A stretch of 64,000 nucleotides of DNA from Desulfurococcales archaeon (GCA_015521115.1 WAOT01000014.1:1-64000), one strand, 5' to 3'. Shown: positions 9,695 to 18,672, counted from the stretch's first letter. Notes: generated by a model not told the origin, from the letters alone. Program-made: numbers and translations.

Positions 9695-9720
9695 GGCGCG
9701 GGCTCCCTTACGTCCCCGCC

Positions 9721-10782
9721 CTATGATTCTCTAGCTGCCTCAAAGGACGCCCTTCTGAGCGCTCTCTCTAGCATCCTCTCCGTCACATCACTACCCACTC
9801 TAGCTACTGCAATGTTTCTGTGGCCTCCGATATCCTCCACTATCCCGCTCTCATAGAGTTTCCTCATGATCTTCTCGGCCTCCCCCTTGCCCGACCTGAT
9901 TATTAGGAGCCTGCTCCCATCATCTTTTTCAACAAAGACTGCTACTGGCATGTTTACTATCTTGTAAATGTTTGACGCTAGGGCGCTAGCTCCCCGACCC
10001 TCCCATTTGCCTCTGGCGTCCACAAATTTAATATAGCCTAGGTTTCGTGAGGACATTGCAAGGTTCATCGCTGCCTCCTTTATTCTCTTGTCACTCTCGC
10101 TCGAGATCTCCATGCCCAGCTTTAGGAGAGACTTCTTCCCCGCTTCACCTTCTCTTGATGGCACTTTAACCTTGATCTCCTCAAAGGGTAGCGGGTTTGA
10201 GACCCATTTAACATACTTGACCCACGCCTGCTCATCCCTTAGCTGGTTCAAGGCCTTAGAGATTGAGGCAGCCAGATTAATAATGCCGGGAGCTACCTCC
10301 TCCTTTGCAGGCTTCCTCTTCCCACCTTCCAAGACTGCCACTGCCTTCACGAACTCTCTCAGCCTAGGTGTGAGTTTCACCCCAAGACCCTCTAGGAACT
10401 TCTGAAGGACTACCGATGTTGGGCTCCGTCCTACAACCACGAACACGTTGTACTCGTCTTCTAATTTCCTCATTGCCTCTATAGTGGATGAATGGTGGTC
10501 GAAGTAGTATATCTTTGAGCCGCATTCTCTGAGGTGTTTAATTGTCTCCTCTACTTCAGCAGTAAATGGTATGTCTAAGATCACGACGATATCCCAACAT
10601 AGTCCCTCCTCAGCGATCTTCTTGATACTTCTTGGCCCTGCTGGTATTAGGCACGGCTTAACCCTCTCAGCTAGAGGGAACTTCCCCCGGTGGTGTTGTG
10701 CGTAGAGGATTATCGCTGCTGAGACAACACCGTCCGCGTCCCAGTCTGCTATTACTGACACCTTACACTCCTGTTCTACCAA
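9721..10782 (-). CDS. DHH-family phosphoesterase (RecJ/Cdc45-like)
   Basis: Metal-dependent phosphoesterase or exonuclease-type protein. Motif I is ADWDADGVVSAA near residue 12, followed by the ILDIPF segment and the DHH motif in YYFDHHSS. A C-terminal DHHA1-like region contains GKWEGRGASALASNIYK and a glycine-rich IGGHRN. In Archaea the family includes the GINS-associated nuclease and RecJ-like proteins, but this one is shorter (353 residues) than GAN. An oligoribonuclease or RecJ-like role fits equally well. The start is TTG at 10782. It is convergent with tRNA-Glu. Confidence 0.8.
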   Translation of the reverse strand: MVEQECKVSVIADWDADGVVSAAIILYAQHHRGKFPLAERVKPCLIPAGPRSIKKIAEEGLCWDIVVILDIPFTAEVEETIKHLRECGSKIYYFDHHSSTIEAMRKLEDEYNVFVVVGRSPTSVVLQKFLEGLGVKLTPRLREFVKAVAVLEGGKRKPAKEEVAPGIINLAASISKALNQLRDEQAWVKYVKWVSNPLPFEEIKVKVPSREGEAGKKSLLKLGMEISSESDKRIKEAAMNLAMSSRNLGYIKFVDARGKWEGRGASALASNIYKIVNMPVAVFVEKDDGSRLLIIRSGKGEAEKIMRKLYESGIVEDIGGHRNIAVARVGSDVTERMLERALRRASFEAARES

Positions 10783-10855
10783 CGTCTACCCCATTGATAT
10801 TCGAATCTACTGTCTGCAGCCCTAATTAATTGAGTAGGGGTCGTGCTGGGGAGAG

Positions 10856-13741
10856 CTACGGTCTCGCACTCCTTCTCTCCGATTTCCAGAACCTCCTGTT
10901 TGAGGCGTATTCCTCAACGGCTTTGAACAGCTCTTTATAATATGCTTTCTCTCCCCTGTCCACGAGCGCTGAAAGTATTCTTCTCGCCCTTGTCGGGCCC
11001 ACGCCATACGATGATAGTGCCTCAACAACTCGCGGTATTAATCCTTCCCTATAATATTCGACAAAAAGTCTAGCCCTCGCTAGGATCTCTGATACAAGCT
11101 TCGCCTTTTCTCCCCTCATCCTCTTACCCTTCTTATACTCTCTAAACACTTCTACAGCCTTCCTCCCCCATTCGGAGTCGGGTAGTACAGCTATCATCCT
11201 ACTCCCACATTTGGGGCAAGCAAACTCTGCCCCAATAGAAGAAGCACTTCTCCTCCATGTACTCCCACATGTTGTGCATAGGAGTACAACCGTCTTCAGG
11301 CGTAGCCTCCTCCTGTGACTTTCTATAAGCGTATCGAGGGCTACACTCTTCAAGTCGATGGCCTTGTCTCTTCTCATGTATGGGTTCAGGAGAACCTCCT
11401 CGGAAAGCGGTGATGGCCCGCTCACAACGCTTATCTCTCTAATGTTGTCTAAAAACGTGTTTAGAGCGTTGAAATCGAGTTTATCATAGATAATCTCCCT
11501 GAGGGCCTCCCTCTCCACCACGCTTCCCCGGTAGGCATTCTTGATCTTCTTGGCCATTTCCCATGAGACGCCCTTGTCCGGGTCAATTACTCCCATCCTT
11601 TTTGCTACCTGTATGAATCTGAGGGTGAAGGCGTCACTCTCCCTTACTGCTGACTCTGCTAGGAACCTCCTCTGTATGCCGCTCATTTCTGAGGCTACCT
11701 CGAGGGCCTTCTTTATGAGCCTTCCGGGGGGCTTAGCCGGCCCTCTAAATACGATAGCGTATGGTATGTAGTCAAACAGTACGCTGACCCTAAAGTGGTT
11801 ATGTAGAACTTGTGATAACAGTGTTGCGAGGGCGAAGTTACCCTTACTGCCGAGACATGTAAAGAGCACTGTATAGCTTTGGCTCTCCTCAACGACTGGA
11901 GTGAAGGGGCCAAGCTTGTGGCCCATCCATTTCTCGACAGTACCCTGAACTATATTAATTATTCTCTCAATATCTTTCTCTTCAAGCTTTCTAGATTTGA
12001 GGAGGCGTGCGCACCCCTCTGGGTCTGACATGCAGAGGCTCATGATACTGCATACCTCTCGTGCGACCTTGTAGTCAACGGGTATTAGCTCTCCCTCCCA
12101 CGAAGGTATGTGGGCTTGTGGGACTCCAACGGGCTTAGCCTCTATCTTAGACCTCTCCACGTCAATATCAAGTGCCTGCCAAACTCTTCCCGCTAGTATG
12201 AAATAGAATTTCCCCTTATCAGAGCTCTTCAGGAGCCTTGCCTCAACAAACCTCTCGCCCAGCTCTCCCACTTTCGACCCTGATATTATGTCGTATACGA
12301 TATAATTGTTCTCGCTGGGGATCATTGAGACCTTGTAGAAATAGCGGAATGCCCGGGATCCCAGTCTTAGATTGCCTTCCGGAGAGACTCTTAGAACCCT
12401 CACACCTTCCAGGTGCTCTATTGTCTCCTCTAGATCCTCTACTCCTAGGTATTGGAAGGGGGCGGTCTTGGTGAGGAACGAATAAATGAAACCGGCACTC
12501 ACCTCCCTGTCCTCTAAAACTATACCGGTGACCTGATGGGCTAGAGCGTCTAGCGGGTTGAAATGTATCTTCAAATCCTCTAGGGCGTTAACCTCCGCTC
12601 TAGACGCTATAACGCTCGACTCTAACAGTTCGAAGAGGTTGTTTGAGGTAACAATAACTGCCCTACTCGTCTCCCCGAACCTGTGGCCAGCGCGCCCAGC
12701 CCTTTGAGTCATGGTTATAACGCTACGGGGGGAAAGGAACTGTATGACTAGGTCAACACTACCTATATCTACTCCTAGCTCCATACTCGAGGTGGCGACA
12801 AGTATCTTAATATCTCCCTCTTTAAATCCCCGCTCAGCCTCTTCTCTGACCATCCTCGAAAGGCTTCCGTGATGTACTGCTACCTTATGCTCGGTGTACT
12901 TTGAGATCTCTGAGGCTAACATCTCCGCGGTCGCCCTAGTGTTAACGAATACCAGGACTTTGCCCCTAACACCCGATGCTATCTCGGCCACCCGCTTAGC
13001 TGCCTCGCTCCAGAACTTTTCACCCTCTTCTACGCTAGATACTCTTATATCGTACTCTTTGGGGCTGGGGTCAACGACGACCTCTACATGTCTCCTCCCT
13101 GCAAGGAGTTTTACTGCGTGCTCTCTAATTGTCCGTTCTGAGAGGGTTGCTGAGAGGGCTATCCTCTGGATCCTATACTTTGAGAACCTCTGGAGTCTCT
13201 CTATAATGACTGCTAGCTCTGAACCCCTTTCGCTATCTATGAATTCGTGGAGTTCATCTACAACAACCCATCTCACGTTACTCCAGTATTTTCTCAGGTT
13301 TTTAACGGTCAATAGAAGGTTTAAGCTTTCAGGGGTAGTTATCATTACGTGAGGCGGCTTAGCAGCGAACTTCTTTCGTAGAGACTGTGTTGTATCCCCG
13401 TGTCTAACCATTACGGAGAAACCCGTTGCCTCGACGAGCCTCTTAATTCTACTTTCTATGTCACGGTTGAGAGCTCTAAGCGGCGTCACATATACGAGTA
13501 CAACTCCCTCATCACATTCTCCCCGATCCCTACACTTCAACATGAGTGTTAGTATTGGTAGGAGTGCTGCCTCAGTCTTTCCGCTCCCCGTTGGAGCCAC
13601 TATGAGTGTATTGTACCCCCTCAGGATAACGGGTATGCTCTTCTCCTGTACCGGGAGTAGGCTAGTATATCCTAGTTTACGGGCTACTTTCACAAGCCTT
13701 GTATCTAGTAGTTTGATGGCACCACTTTCATCAGTCGCCAC
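10856..13741 (-). CDS. Lhr-type DEAD/DEAH-box superfamily 2 helicase with C-terminal zinc motif
   Basis: ATP-dependent helicase of the Lhr group. Walker A is APTGSGKT at residues 49-56, the Walker B box is DELHEF near residue 160, motif III is SATLSERT, and motif VI is QRAGRAGHR. A winged-helix and Lhr-core-like region follows. Near residues 820-850 there are two CxxC pairs (CTTCG and CPKCG) forming a probable zinc ribbon, and then a basic C-terminus. Archaeal Lhr proteins act on branched DNA and RNA-DNA hybrids in repair. The GTG start at 13741 is the first in frame and lies just before the AT-rich divergent gap. Confidence 0.9.
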   Translation of the reverse strand: MATDESGAIKLLDTRLVKVARKLGYTSLLPVQEKSIPVILRGYNTLIVAPTGSGKTEAALLPILTLMLKCRDRGECDEGVVLVYVTPLRALNRDIESRIKRLVEATGFSVMVRHGDTTQSLRKKFAAKPPHVMITTPESLNLLLTVKNLRKYWSNVRWVVVDELHEFIDSERGSELAVIIERLQRFSKYRIQRIALSATLSERTIREHAVKLLAGRRHVEVVVDPSPKEYDIRVSSVEEGEKFWSEAAKRVAEIASGVRGKVLVFVNTRATAEMLASEISKYTEHKVAVHHGSLSRMVREEAERGFKEGDIKILVATSSMELGVDIGSVDLVIQFLSPRSVITMTQRAGRAGHRFGETSRAVIVTSNNLFELLESSVIASRAEVNALEDLKIHFNPLDALAHQVTGIVLEDREVSAGFIYSFLTKTAPFQYLGVEDLEETIEHLEGVRVLRVSPEGNLRLGSRAFRYFYKVSMIPSENNYIVYDIISGSKVGELGERFVEARLLKSSDKGKFYFILAGRVWQALDIDVERSKIEAKPVGVPQAHIPSWEGELIPVDYKVAREVCSIMSLCMSDPEGCARLLKSRKLEEKDIERIINIVQGTVEKWMGHKLGPFTPVVEESQSYTVLFTCLGSKGNFALATLLSQVLHNHFRVSVLFDYIPYAIVFRGPAKPPGRLIKKALEVASEMSGIQRRFLAESAVRESDAFTLRFIQVAKRMGVIDPDKGVSWEMAKKIKNAYRGSVVEREALREIIYDKLDFNALNTFLDNIREISVVSGPSPLSEEVLLNPYMRRDKAIDLKSVALDTLIESHRRRLRLKTVVLLCTTCGSTWRRSASSIGAEFACPKCGSRMIAVLPDSEWGRKAVEVFREYKKGKRMRGEKAKLVSEILARARLFVEYYREGLIPRVVEALSSYGVGPTRARRILSALVDRGEKAYYKELFKAVEEYASNRRFWKSERRSARP

Positions 13742-13825
13742 TGCTTTCCCTCTCTAGAGCTCTGGCACTTTAAGTTAGAGTGATTTAACGGGAGGGATAA
13801 AGGTTGTAGGAGTGGGGGCCGGCTA

Positions 13826-15184
13826 GTGCCTGTGGTCGTCTTCAACCGATACCGATTTGTTCAGCACCCTTGTGTTAGACGCAGTCTTACACGTCTTATT
13901 GTAGGTGGTTTAGTCTATCTCCTAGCAATCCCTGCTCTGCTCAGTGTAGTGCCTGACCAGGCGACTATGAGCCTATACTCTAGTCTCGTGAGCCAGGCTT
14001 TAGTCCTAATACTACTATTAGTTGGCTCAGCCGCCGTCTTCGTAATCTCAGGGCCGTTGGGTAGTGCTTCAGCCGCCCTAGGCTTGGGCTTTATGAGTTG
14101 CGCCCTGAACAGTGCTGGCTGCAAAATCTCATGGGTGACCGCCTCACTCTATATGGTAATACTAGTTCTGGGAAAACGGGGTAGAGAGGCACTGCTTGAT
14201 CATTTGGGTTTGGCTAGGTGGAGGCTCACACCTATACTTGTAGCGATTACTACTTCAGGTCTACTTGCCCGTCTAATGAACGTGTATGATATCGAGAGGT
14301 TAGCACTCCTTTATACGGCAGCCCTCCTGTCAGGCCTCTACTCTTCACCAATAAGCACCACACCGTTCAGGGCTCTTGTCTTTGGCGTGTTGAGCGGCAT
14401 ACCGCTAACATTGTGGGTTCCCGTATTCCTATCAAGCTCCCTCCCGTTAGACGCTAGCCAAATATGCGGCGAGGGCGTTAGAGTGGGAGACATTGTCGGG
14501 CTACGACTAGGAGCTGCCAGCGGAGGGCGGGCACTGTCAAATACCTTGAGGCTGGTATGCGCAAATGGTCATGCGGTCTTCCAAATACCCAGAGATACTG
14601 GTAGTTTGCGTATCCTCCTCGTGGGTTCGGGCCCTCTCCCACTTATAGTAAAACCACTATTAATTATAAAATTTATAAATAAAAAAGTAGATTTTAATTT
14701 AATTGAAAAAGATTTAATAACTGCCTCTGGGGCCATTTCCGAGGGAGGGATAGGCGTTGTTAAAATAGGAAATACAGATCCCCAAGAGATCATGGCTTCA
14801 ATGAGCCTAGTATTAGGCTATGCCTCAGAGCACAACATCCCTGTAATAATAGACTCCTGCAACCTAAGCAATTATAGCGTGCTAAATGCAGCACTAGATC
14901 TTATCGGAGGCACATCCATCCTACTATTAAGGATATGCACCCTCCCCACACAACCTATACTCTCTAAATTCACAGGGATCTCATCAATACGAGTAGCGTG
15001 CAACACAAGAGATCTAGAGATAATCAGATGGGCGCTCACATCAATACTAGGTGTAGAGGCGACCCCAAAGGGGGTCGGGGAGTTGTCAGATCTCCTGAAA
15101 AGGGGTTTATGTATAGCCTCCAACGTATGCTCCGGAGTGCCTGGCGCGTTTATACCGGCGAAAGACTCTTTAATCAATATATAA
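13826..15184 (+). CDS. two-part membrane protein of unknown function
   Basis: A 452-residue protein. Residues about 20-210 hold seven or eight hydrophobic segments. The rest is soluble-looking alpha/beta with repeated strand patterns (LRILLVGSG, IGVVKIGN, IPVIIDSCNL, TSILLLRICT). No P-loop or other catalytic motif is visible. From 14644 to 14722 almost every codon ends in A or T (Ile/Lys/Asn/Leu/Asp-rich), a sharp local change from the surrounding GC-balanced usage. The GTG start at 13826 is a weak call. A probable TATA box for the next gene overlaps its stop codon. Confidence 0.55.
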   Translation: MPVVVFNRYRFVQHPCVRRSLTRLIVGGLVYLLAIPALLSVVPDQATMSLYSSLVSQALVLILLLVGSAAVFVISGPLGSASAALGLGFMSCALNSAGCKISWVTASLYMVILVLGKRGREALLDHLGLARWRLTPILVAITTSGLLARLMNVYDIERLALLYTAALLSGLYSSPISTTPFRALVFGVLSGIPLTLWVPVFLSSSLPLDASQICGEGVRVGDIVGLRLGAASGGRALSNTLRLVCANGHAVFQIPRDTGSLRILLVGSGPLPLIVKPLLIIKFINKKVDFNLIEKDLITASGAISEGGIGVVKIGNTDPQEIMASMSLVLGYASEHNIPVIIDSCNLSNYSVLNAALDLIGGTSILLLRICTLPTQPILSKFTGISSIRVACNTRDLEIIRWALTSILGVEATPKGVGELSDLLKRGLCIASNVCSGVPGAFIPAKDSLINI

Positions 15185-15227
15185 CCTCTCAAACCCTCAT
15201 CCCACGGTAGACGCAGAGGGGTCAGAA

Positions 15228-15665
15228 ATGCTTGTTTACGAAGATGAGGCGTCTGAGATTGAGGAAGGAGAGGTTGGAGCTAATACTGAAGAGTTCCTAG
15301 CGGGGGTAGGAAAAATAGTCCGTAGAATTGAGGAGAAAGGAGCCAAGGCTGCTGAAGAGCCAGAGGAGATTACGGAATACGGTGTCGTCATATATACGGT
15401 GAGCTCACGTATAGTAGAATATATGTTAGAGCAGGTCGACCTCTACGATAGAGTACTGTCTGGAGAGCTCCCCCTAGATCAGGCGCTAGAACTAGTTAAG
15501 AAAAGCCATGCTGAGGCCTTGGAGATCCTCAAGGCTGATATGAAACCAGCTACTAAGAAGACAAGTAAAAAGAAAACAAAGAAGAAAACAACTAAAAAGA
15601 AAACAACAAAGAAAAGTAAGAGTAAGAAGAAGGCGAAGAAAACGTCCTCAAATTCTTCAGAGTAG
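15228..15665 (+). CDS. rpo13: probable RNA polymerase subunit Rpo13
   Basis: A 145-residue protein with an acidic N-terminal half, a short helix-turn-helix-like core (EYMLEQVDLYDRVLSGELPL then a helix) and an extremely lysine-rich tail from about residue 108. From memory of the family, this order matches Sulfolobus Rpo13, whose core reads similarly (a helix ending in ..WDNLLNGKISVDEAKRL..) and which also has an acidic head and a Lys-rich DNA-contacting tail. Rpo13 sits in the crenarchaeal RNA polymerase near downstream DNA. The acidic head is longer here than in Sulfolobus. aggggtcag before the ATG is a ribosome-site candidate. A generic low-complexity nucleic-acid-binding protein remains possible. 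Confidence 0.6.
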   Translation: MLVYEDEASEIEEGEVGANTEEFLAGVGKIVRRIEEKGAKAAEEPEEITEYGVVIYTVSSRIVEYMLEQVDLYDRVLSGELPLDQALELVKKSHAEALEILKADMKPATKKTSKKKTKKKTTKKKTTKKSKSKKKAKKTSSNSSE

Positions 15666-15669
15666 GGGT

Positions 15670-16074
15670 TTACTCTACTGCAAACAGTTTATATCTCTTT
15701 ACCTCGACCTCATATCCCAGCTCCTTAAGCCCTTCTATTATTATGTCTTCTGGAACTCTCTTGTCGAAAACTACGATAACCTTCTTCTTACCTCCCTCTT
15801 TTATCAATTTCACCTTATCAACTATAACCCTCCCAAGGATCATATCGTTCATGCTCTTCTGTGGAACTAAGTAGTCTTTGAACTTCTTTCTCATGACATC
15901 ATAGAAGGCGTCAAAGTTTCTTACGATCCTGAAGAACTCGTTAACATCGTTTGGTTCCATCCCAAGTCTGTCAACGACATACTTAACCAGCCTCTCAGCC
16001 TCTTCGACGCTTAGCTCTACACTCTTGTACTTACCCATGTCTATTTCTACCGTTTTCACCGCCACTGCCCACAC
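15670..16074 (-). CDS. conserved-looking hypothetical protein
   Basis: A 134-residue soluble alpha/beta protein with helices in the first two thirds and a VKLIKEGGKKKVIVVFDKRV strand pair near the end. It ends in a beta-alpha-beta unit (GLKELGYEVEVKRYKLFAVE). No family is recognised. The frame opens with GTG at 16074; an ATG twelve codons in is an alternative start. It is convergent with the Rpo13-like gene (4 bases apart) and divergent from PCNA across an AT-containing promoter gap. Confidence 0.6.
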   Translation of the reverse strand: MWAVAVKTVEIDMGKYKSVELSVEEAERLVKYVVDRLGMEPNDVNEFFRIVRNFDAFYDVMRKKFKDYLVPQKSMNDMILGRVIVDKVKLIKEGGKKKVIVVFDKRVPEDIIIEGLKELGYEVEVKRYKLFAVE

Positions 16075-16155
16075 CCGCTCTAGAGAGCGTGGGCGGCGGG
16101 CATATTATGTGCACCCTCTTTATACAGTTCTAATGGGAATAGTGTAAGCGGGTGT

Positions 16156-16911
16156 TTGGGAGTGATTAGGGTAGTTTATGGTGCAGCGTCCAAGTTCAAG
16201 TATGTAACGCAGGCCCTCGCTAAGATAAACGATGAGGGGATATTCTTCTTCACCCCTGAAATGTTAGCAGCCAACGTCTTAAGCCCCGATAAAGTCACTA
16301 TGGCTATACTGAAGATGCCGATAACGAGCTTTGACGAGTTTAGTGTTGACGAGGAGATCGCTCTACTTGTAAGAATAGATGAGCTGAACAAGGTTATAAA
16401 GAGGGCGACACGTAACGATAACCTCATACTCGAATATGACACTGAACAACAGATGCTGAGTGTATCCCTCGCTGATAGAAAAACCGGAGTCCTCAGGCAG
16501 TTCGAGGTCACATCCACCCCATTGGCCGAGGCCAAGTTTAAAGAGCCTAAGGCAGAGTTCACTGTTAGAGCCCAGATGGAGACTGACGACTTCAAATCCA
16601 TCATCCAAGACGCAAAAGTCGTGGGCGACCTGATAGTTTTCGAGGCGAAGGAGGATATGCTAATCGTAGAGGTAGAGGGAGAGGAGAAGATGTACAGGTG
16701 GGAGATGAGAGAGGGAGACCCGCTCATAATGCTAGTAGTGGAGGAGGAGAGCAAGAGCGCCTATACAAGGCAGTCGCTCGAGGCTGCAACAAAGCCTACG
16801 GGTGCTGCTGAGACCGTGAAGCTAAGCTTCTCAACCGACTTCCCACTACAACTGGAGTTCACACTACCAAACGGGGAGAAGCTCGTCATGTATACCGCTC
16901 CCTCAGTCTAA
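16156..16911 (+). CDS. pcn: DNA polymerase sliding clamp (PCNA)
   Basis: Replication processivity clamp. The 251-residue length and the two-domain repeat with a central interdomain linker (near residues 118-130) match archaeal PCNA. Recognisable segments include the N-terminal helix FKYVTQALAKINDEG and the C-terminal FSTDFPLQLEFTLPNGEKLV. Crenarchaea usually have three PCNA paralogues that form heterotrimers; which subunit this is cannot be told here. The start is either TTG at 16156 or GTG at 16162. tttatacag at 16119-16127 is a TATA candidate. The stop overlaps the neighbouring zinc protein gene by 4 bases. Confidence 0.93.
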   Translation: MGVIRVVYGAASKFKYVTQALAKINDEGIFFFTPEMLAANVLSPDKVTMAILKMPITSFDEFSVDEEIALLVRIDELNKVIKRATRNDNLILEYDTEQQMLSVSLADRKTGVLRQFEVTSTPLAEAKFKEPKAEFTVRAQMETDDFKSIIQDAKVVGDLIVFEAKEDMLIVEVEGEEKMYRWEMREGDPLIMLVVEEESKSAYTRQSLEAATKPTGAAETVKLSFSTDFPLQLEFTLPNGEKLVMYTAPSV

Positions 16912-17216
16912 CTTTTCCTCCTCTTCCTCCTACCCGCTCTACCCGCCTTACTGACGCTTATCGTCTCAATAATGCTCTCGTCAACTGTGAGTACACGCCG
17001 TGGAGCCCTTCTCCTCCCCTCCCCACTGAGGATTTCTGTCTTCAACACTATTTTGAGAGGCGTTCGCCTGCATGTAGACACTATCCCCAACGAATATAGG
17101 GATATGTAACAGTAGGGGCAAAGCTTCATGCTCCTCCCACCGACCAAGCACTCCGCTGTAGGCGTTCTACGGCCGCAAAGGTCACACCTATCCCATGAAA
17201 GAGTGTTTCGGGGCAT
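16908..17216 (-). CDS. small zinc-ribbon protein with basic tail
   Basis: A 102-residue protein with CDLCG near residue 11 and CPYC near residue 36, a treble-clef or zinc-ribbon spacing. A short middle domain follows, and the C-terminus is strongly basic (GRAGRRKRRKS). The N-terminal ribbon resembles that of archaeal MBF1 (multiprotein bridging factor), but the helix-turn-helix that should follow is absent, so the assignment is only a similarity. ggaggtga sits 8 bases before the ATG. A conspicuous three-way-junction sequence lies in its presumed 5' leader. Confidence 0.65.
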   Translation of the reverse strand: MPRNTLSWDRCDLCGRRTPTAECLVGGRSMKLCPYCYISLYSLGIVSTCRRTPLKIVLKTEILSGEGRRRAPRRVLTVDESIIETISVSKAGRAGRRKRRKS

Positions 17217-17263
17217 CCAATGTTCACCTCCAGCGTAAGCCCCTCATCCCTCACCGCGGGCTA

Positions 17264-17324
17264 CCCCAACGGGCCTGCCGGAGCGGTGTGGCCCGCCGCG
17301 GATGCCGCGGCTCATAGGTTGGGG
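17264..17324. ncRNA. candidate structured RNA: perfect three-way junction
   Basis: Three perfect helices abut without linkers. P1 is ccccaac (17264-17270) with gttgggg (17318-17324). P2 is gggcc (17271-17275) with ggccc (17290-17294). P3 is gccgcgg (17295-17301) with ccgcggc (17305-17311) around a 3-base loop. The only unpaired junction bases are tcatag (17312-17317). It is far richer in GC than its flanks, as is usual for RNA genes in hyperthermophiles. On the minus strand it lies in the leader of the zinc-ribbon gene, and a TATA-like taattaag near 17352-17360 would start transcription about 25 bases before it. No tRNA T-loop, C/D or ACA box was found. Confidence 0.5.
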
Positions 17325-17352
17325 CACCATCTATAGTGGTATACCGCCACCC

Positions 17353-18117
17353 TTAATTAGGAGGTTGGGCCTTAAACAGTTGTTTGAAGCGGACTGCGTC
17401 ATAGTATGAATATACATTGTTGAACATCACGTACACCCTCTTTGAGGTTAGCCCTTCCACTATCTCTAATAATCTCCTAAGATCATCATCAGTATATTTG
17501 TATTTATAGTTTACTTCTTTTCCTCCCAAACCGTGGAGTCTCCCATATGCTATGTCTGCCTCCGCCGGTGGGAGCCGTCCTCTTAAGAAATCTCCGGCTA
17601 TGATCACGTCGTACTCGTTGGCTATCTTAGACAGTAGCTCTCTATTGTCCCACCATTCCCCTCTCGGCTCCCATGCCAGTAAGTGCCCGCGTCGGGGGGC
17701 TTTGCTTAGGAAGTTGGTGACTGATTTGATGTTGTCGCGTGTAGGTGTGAAGGAAGCAGGCGTCTGGAGGACTATTATTCTCGCTTTCAGAGCTTCCGCC
17801 GCGTTGAGTGTCTCCTCCCATGCCCACCAGACTTCTTCGGTATCCTGGAAGGAGCCATAGTTCTCTACTCTGCCTGGAACCTCTCTCTTAAGCCTCTTCC
17901 ATAGCATCTTATTGTAATTGTGTGTCACTAGCATCCACGCTTTGACAGTAAACTCGAAGGTCTCGGGTGCCTCCTCCCGTAACCTTATCAGCCTCTCCCT
18001 GGGGGGAGGGTCGTAGAAAGTCTCCTGGATCTCGACTGCGTCGAGATCCCTGAAGATGAGCTTACGGCTCTTAGAGAAGCCGCAAGTCCCTACTATGACC
18101 TCTTTCATTAGAGCCAC
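17353..18117 (-). CDS. DUF72 (YecE-like) TIM-barrel protein
   Basis: A 254-residue protein with the DUF72 hallmarks: GTCGFSKSRK at the N-terminus, VEIQETFY, FEFTVKAWMLVTH, a middle strand with LQTPASFTP, LAWEPRGEWW, YGRLHG and the closing YVMFNNVYSYYDAVRF. The family has a TIM-barrel-like fold and is widespread, but no reaction is firmly known. It may bind nucleic acid or a nucleotide. The ATG start lies next to the gap shared with signal peptidase. Confidence 0.85.
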   Translation of the reverse strand: MALMKEVIVGTCGFSKSRKLIFRDLDAVEIQETFYDPPPRERLIRLREEAPETFEFTVKAWMLVTHNYNKMLWKRLKREVPGRVENYGSFQDTEEVWWAWEETLNAAEALKARIIVLQTPASFTPTRDNIKSVTNFLSKAPRRGHLLAWEPRGEWWDNRELLSKIANEYDVIIAGDFLRGRLPPAEADIAYGRLHGLGGKEVNYKYKYTDDDLRRLLEIVEGLTSKRVYVMFNNVYSYYDAVRFKQLFKAQPPN

Positions 18118-18181
18118 CCGCCAACCTAATATTTTACAGGTTAGCCTTTGAGGTTAAGAGGAGGACGCTCCCCGGTGAAGC

Positions 18182-18643
18182 GTGTTGCAGGGCGGCTATG
18201 GTGGCAGTAAGGGCGAAGGCATTGCCGGTAAAGTTATCGGGTACCTCATAGTGATTTTCGTCATAGCATCTATAATCCTAGTAGTCACTGGAACCGTTAA
18301 AATAGCCGTGGTTGAGGGAATAAGCATGGAACCCACGTTCCATACAGGAGACATGGTGTTCCTCAAGAAAACTTCTCCCGATAATATAAAGGAGAATGAC
18401 ATTGTAGTGTATAGTAGGGGGACGAAATACATTATACACAGGGTGATAAAGGTAGTCAAACTACCCAATGGGGACTACTGCTATATTGTAAAAGGCGATA
18501 ATAACCCTGTCCCCGATCCCCCTGAAAAACCCTGCAAATCAGGTATTCCGTACACAAGAATAGTGGGGGTCGTCCGGACTCTTCACGGAATACCCTTCAA
18601 GGTGCCCTATCTCGGAGGCATTTCTGTAGCGATTCGGGGCTGA
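18182..18643 (+). CDS. signal peptidase I (archaeal/ER type)
   Basis: Membrane serine protease that removes signal peptides on the outer face of the membrane. One N-terminal transmembrane segment spans about residues 17-38. The catalytic serine motif GISMEPT follows, and then IIHRVIKV, in which histidine replaces the lysine of bacterial enzymes as in archaeal/eukaryal SEC11-type peptidases. The GDNN segment and Asp-containing C-terminal region (VVRTLHGIP) complete the family pattern. The 153-residue length fits. The GTG start has ggtgaag upstream. A TTG one codon later is an alternative. Confidence 0.9.
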   Translation: MLQGGYGGSKGEGIAGKVIGYLIVIFVIASIILVVTGTVKIAVVEGISMEPTFHTGDMVFLKKTSPDNIKENDIVVYSRGTKYIIHRVIKVVKLPNGDYCYIVKGDNNPVPDPPEKPCKSGIPYTRIVGVVRTLHGIPFKVPYLGGISVAIRG

Positions 18644-18672
18644 GATCTCCCCCACTAATAGGCCTTCCACAG

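Noticed and set aside
17264-17324. Possible tRNA with a CAT-like loop
   Set aside because: Only 61 bases, no T-loop sequence and no D-arm; the three-way pairing is incompatible with a cloverleaf.
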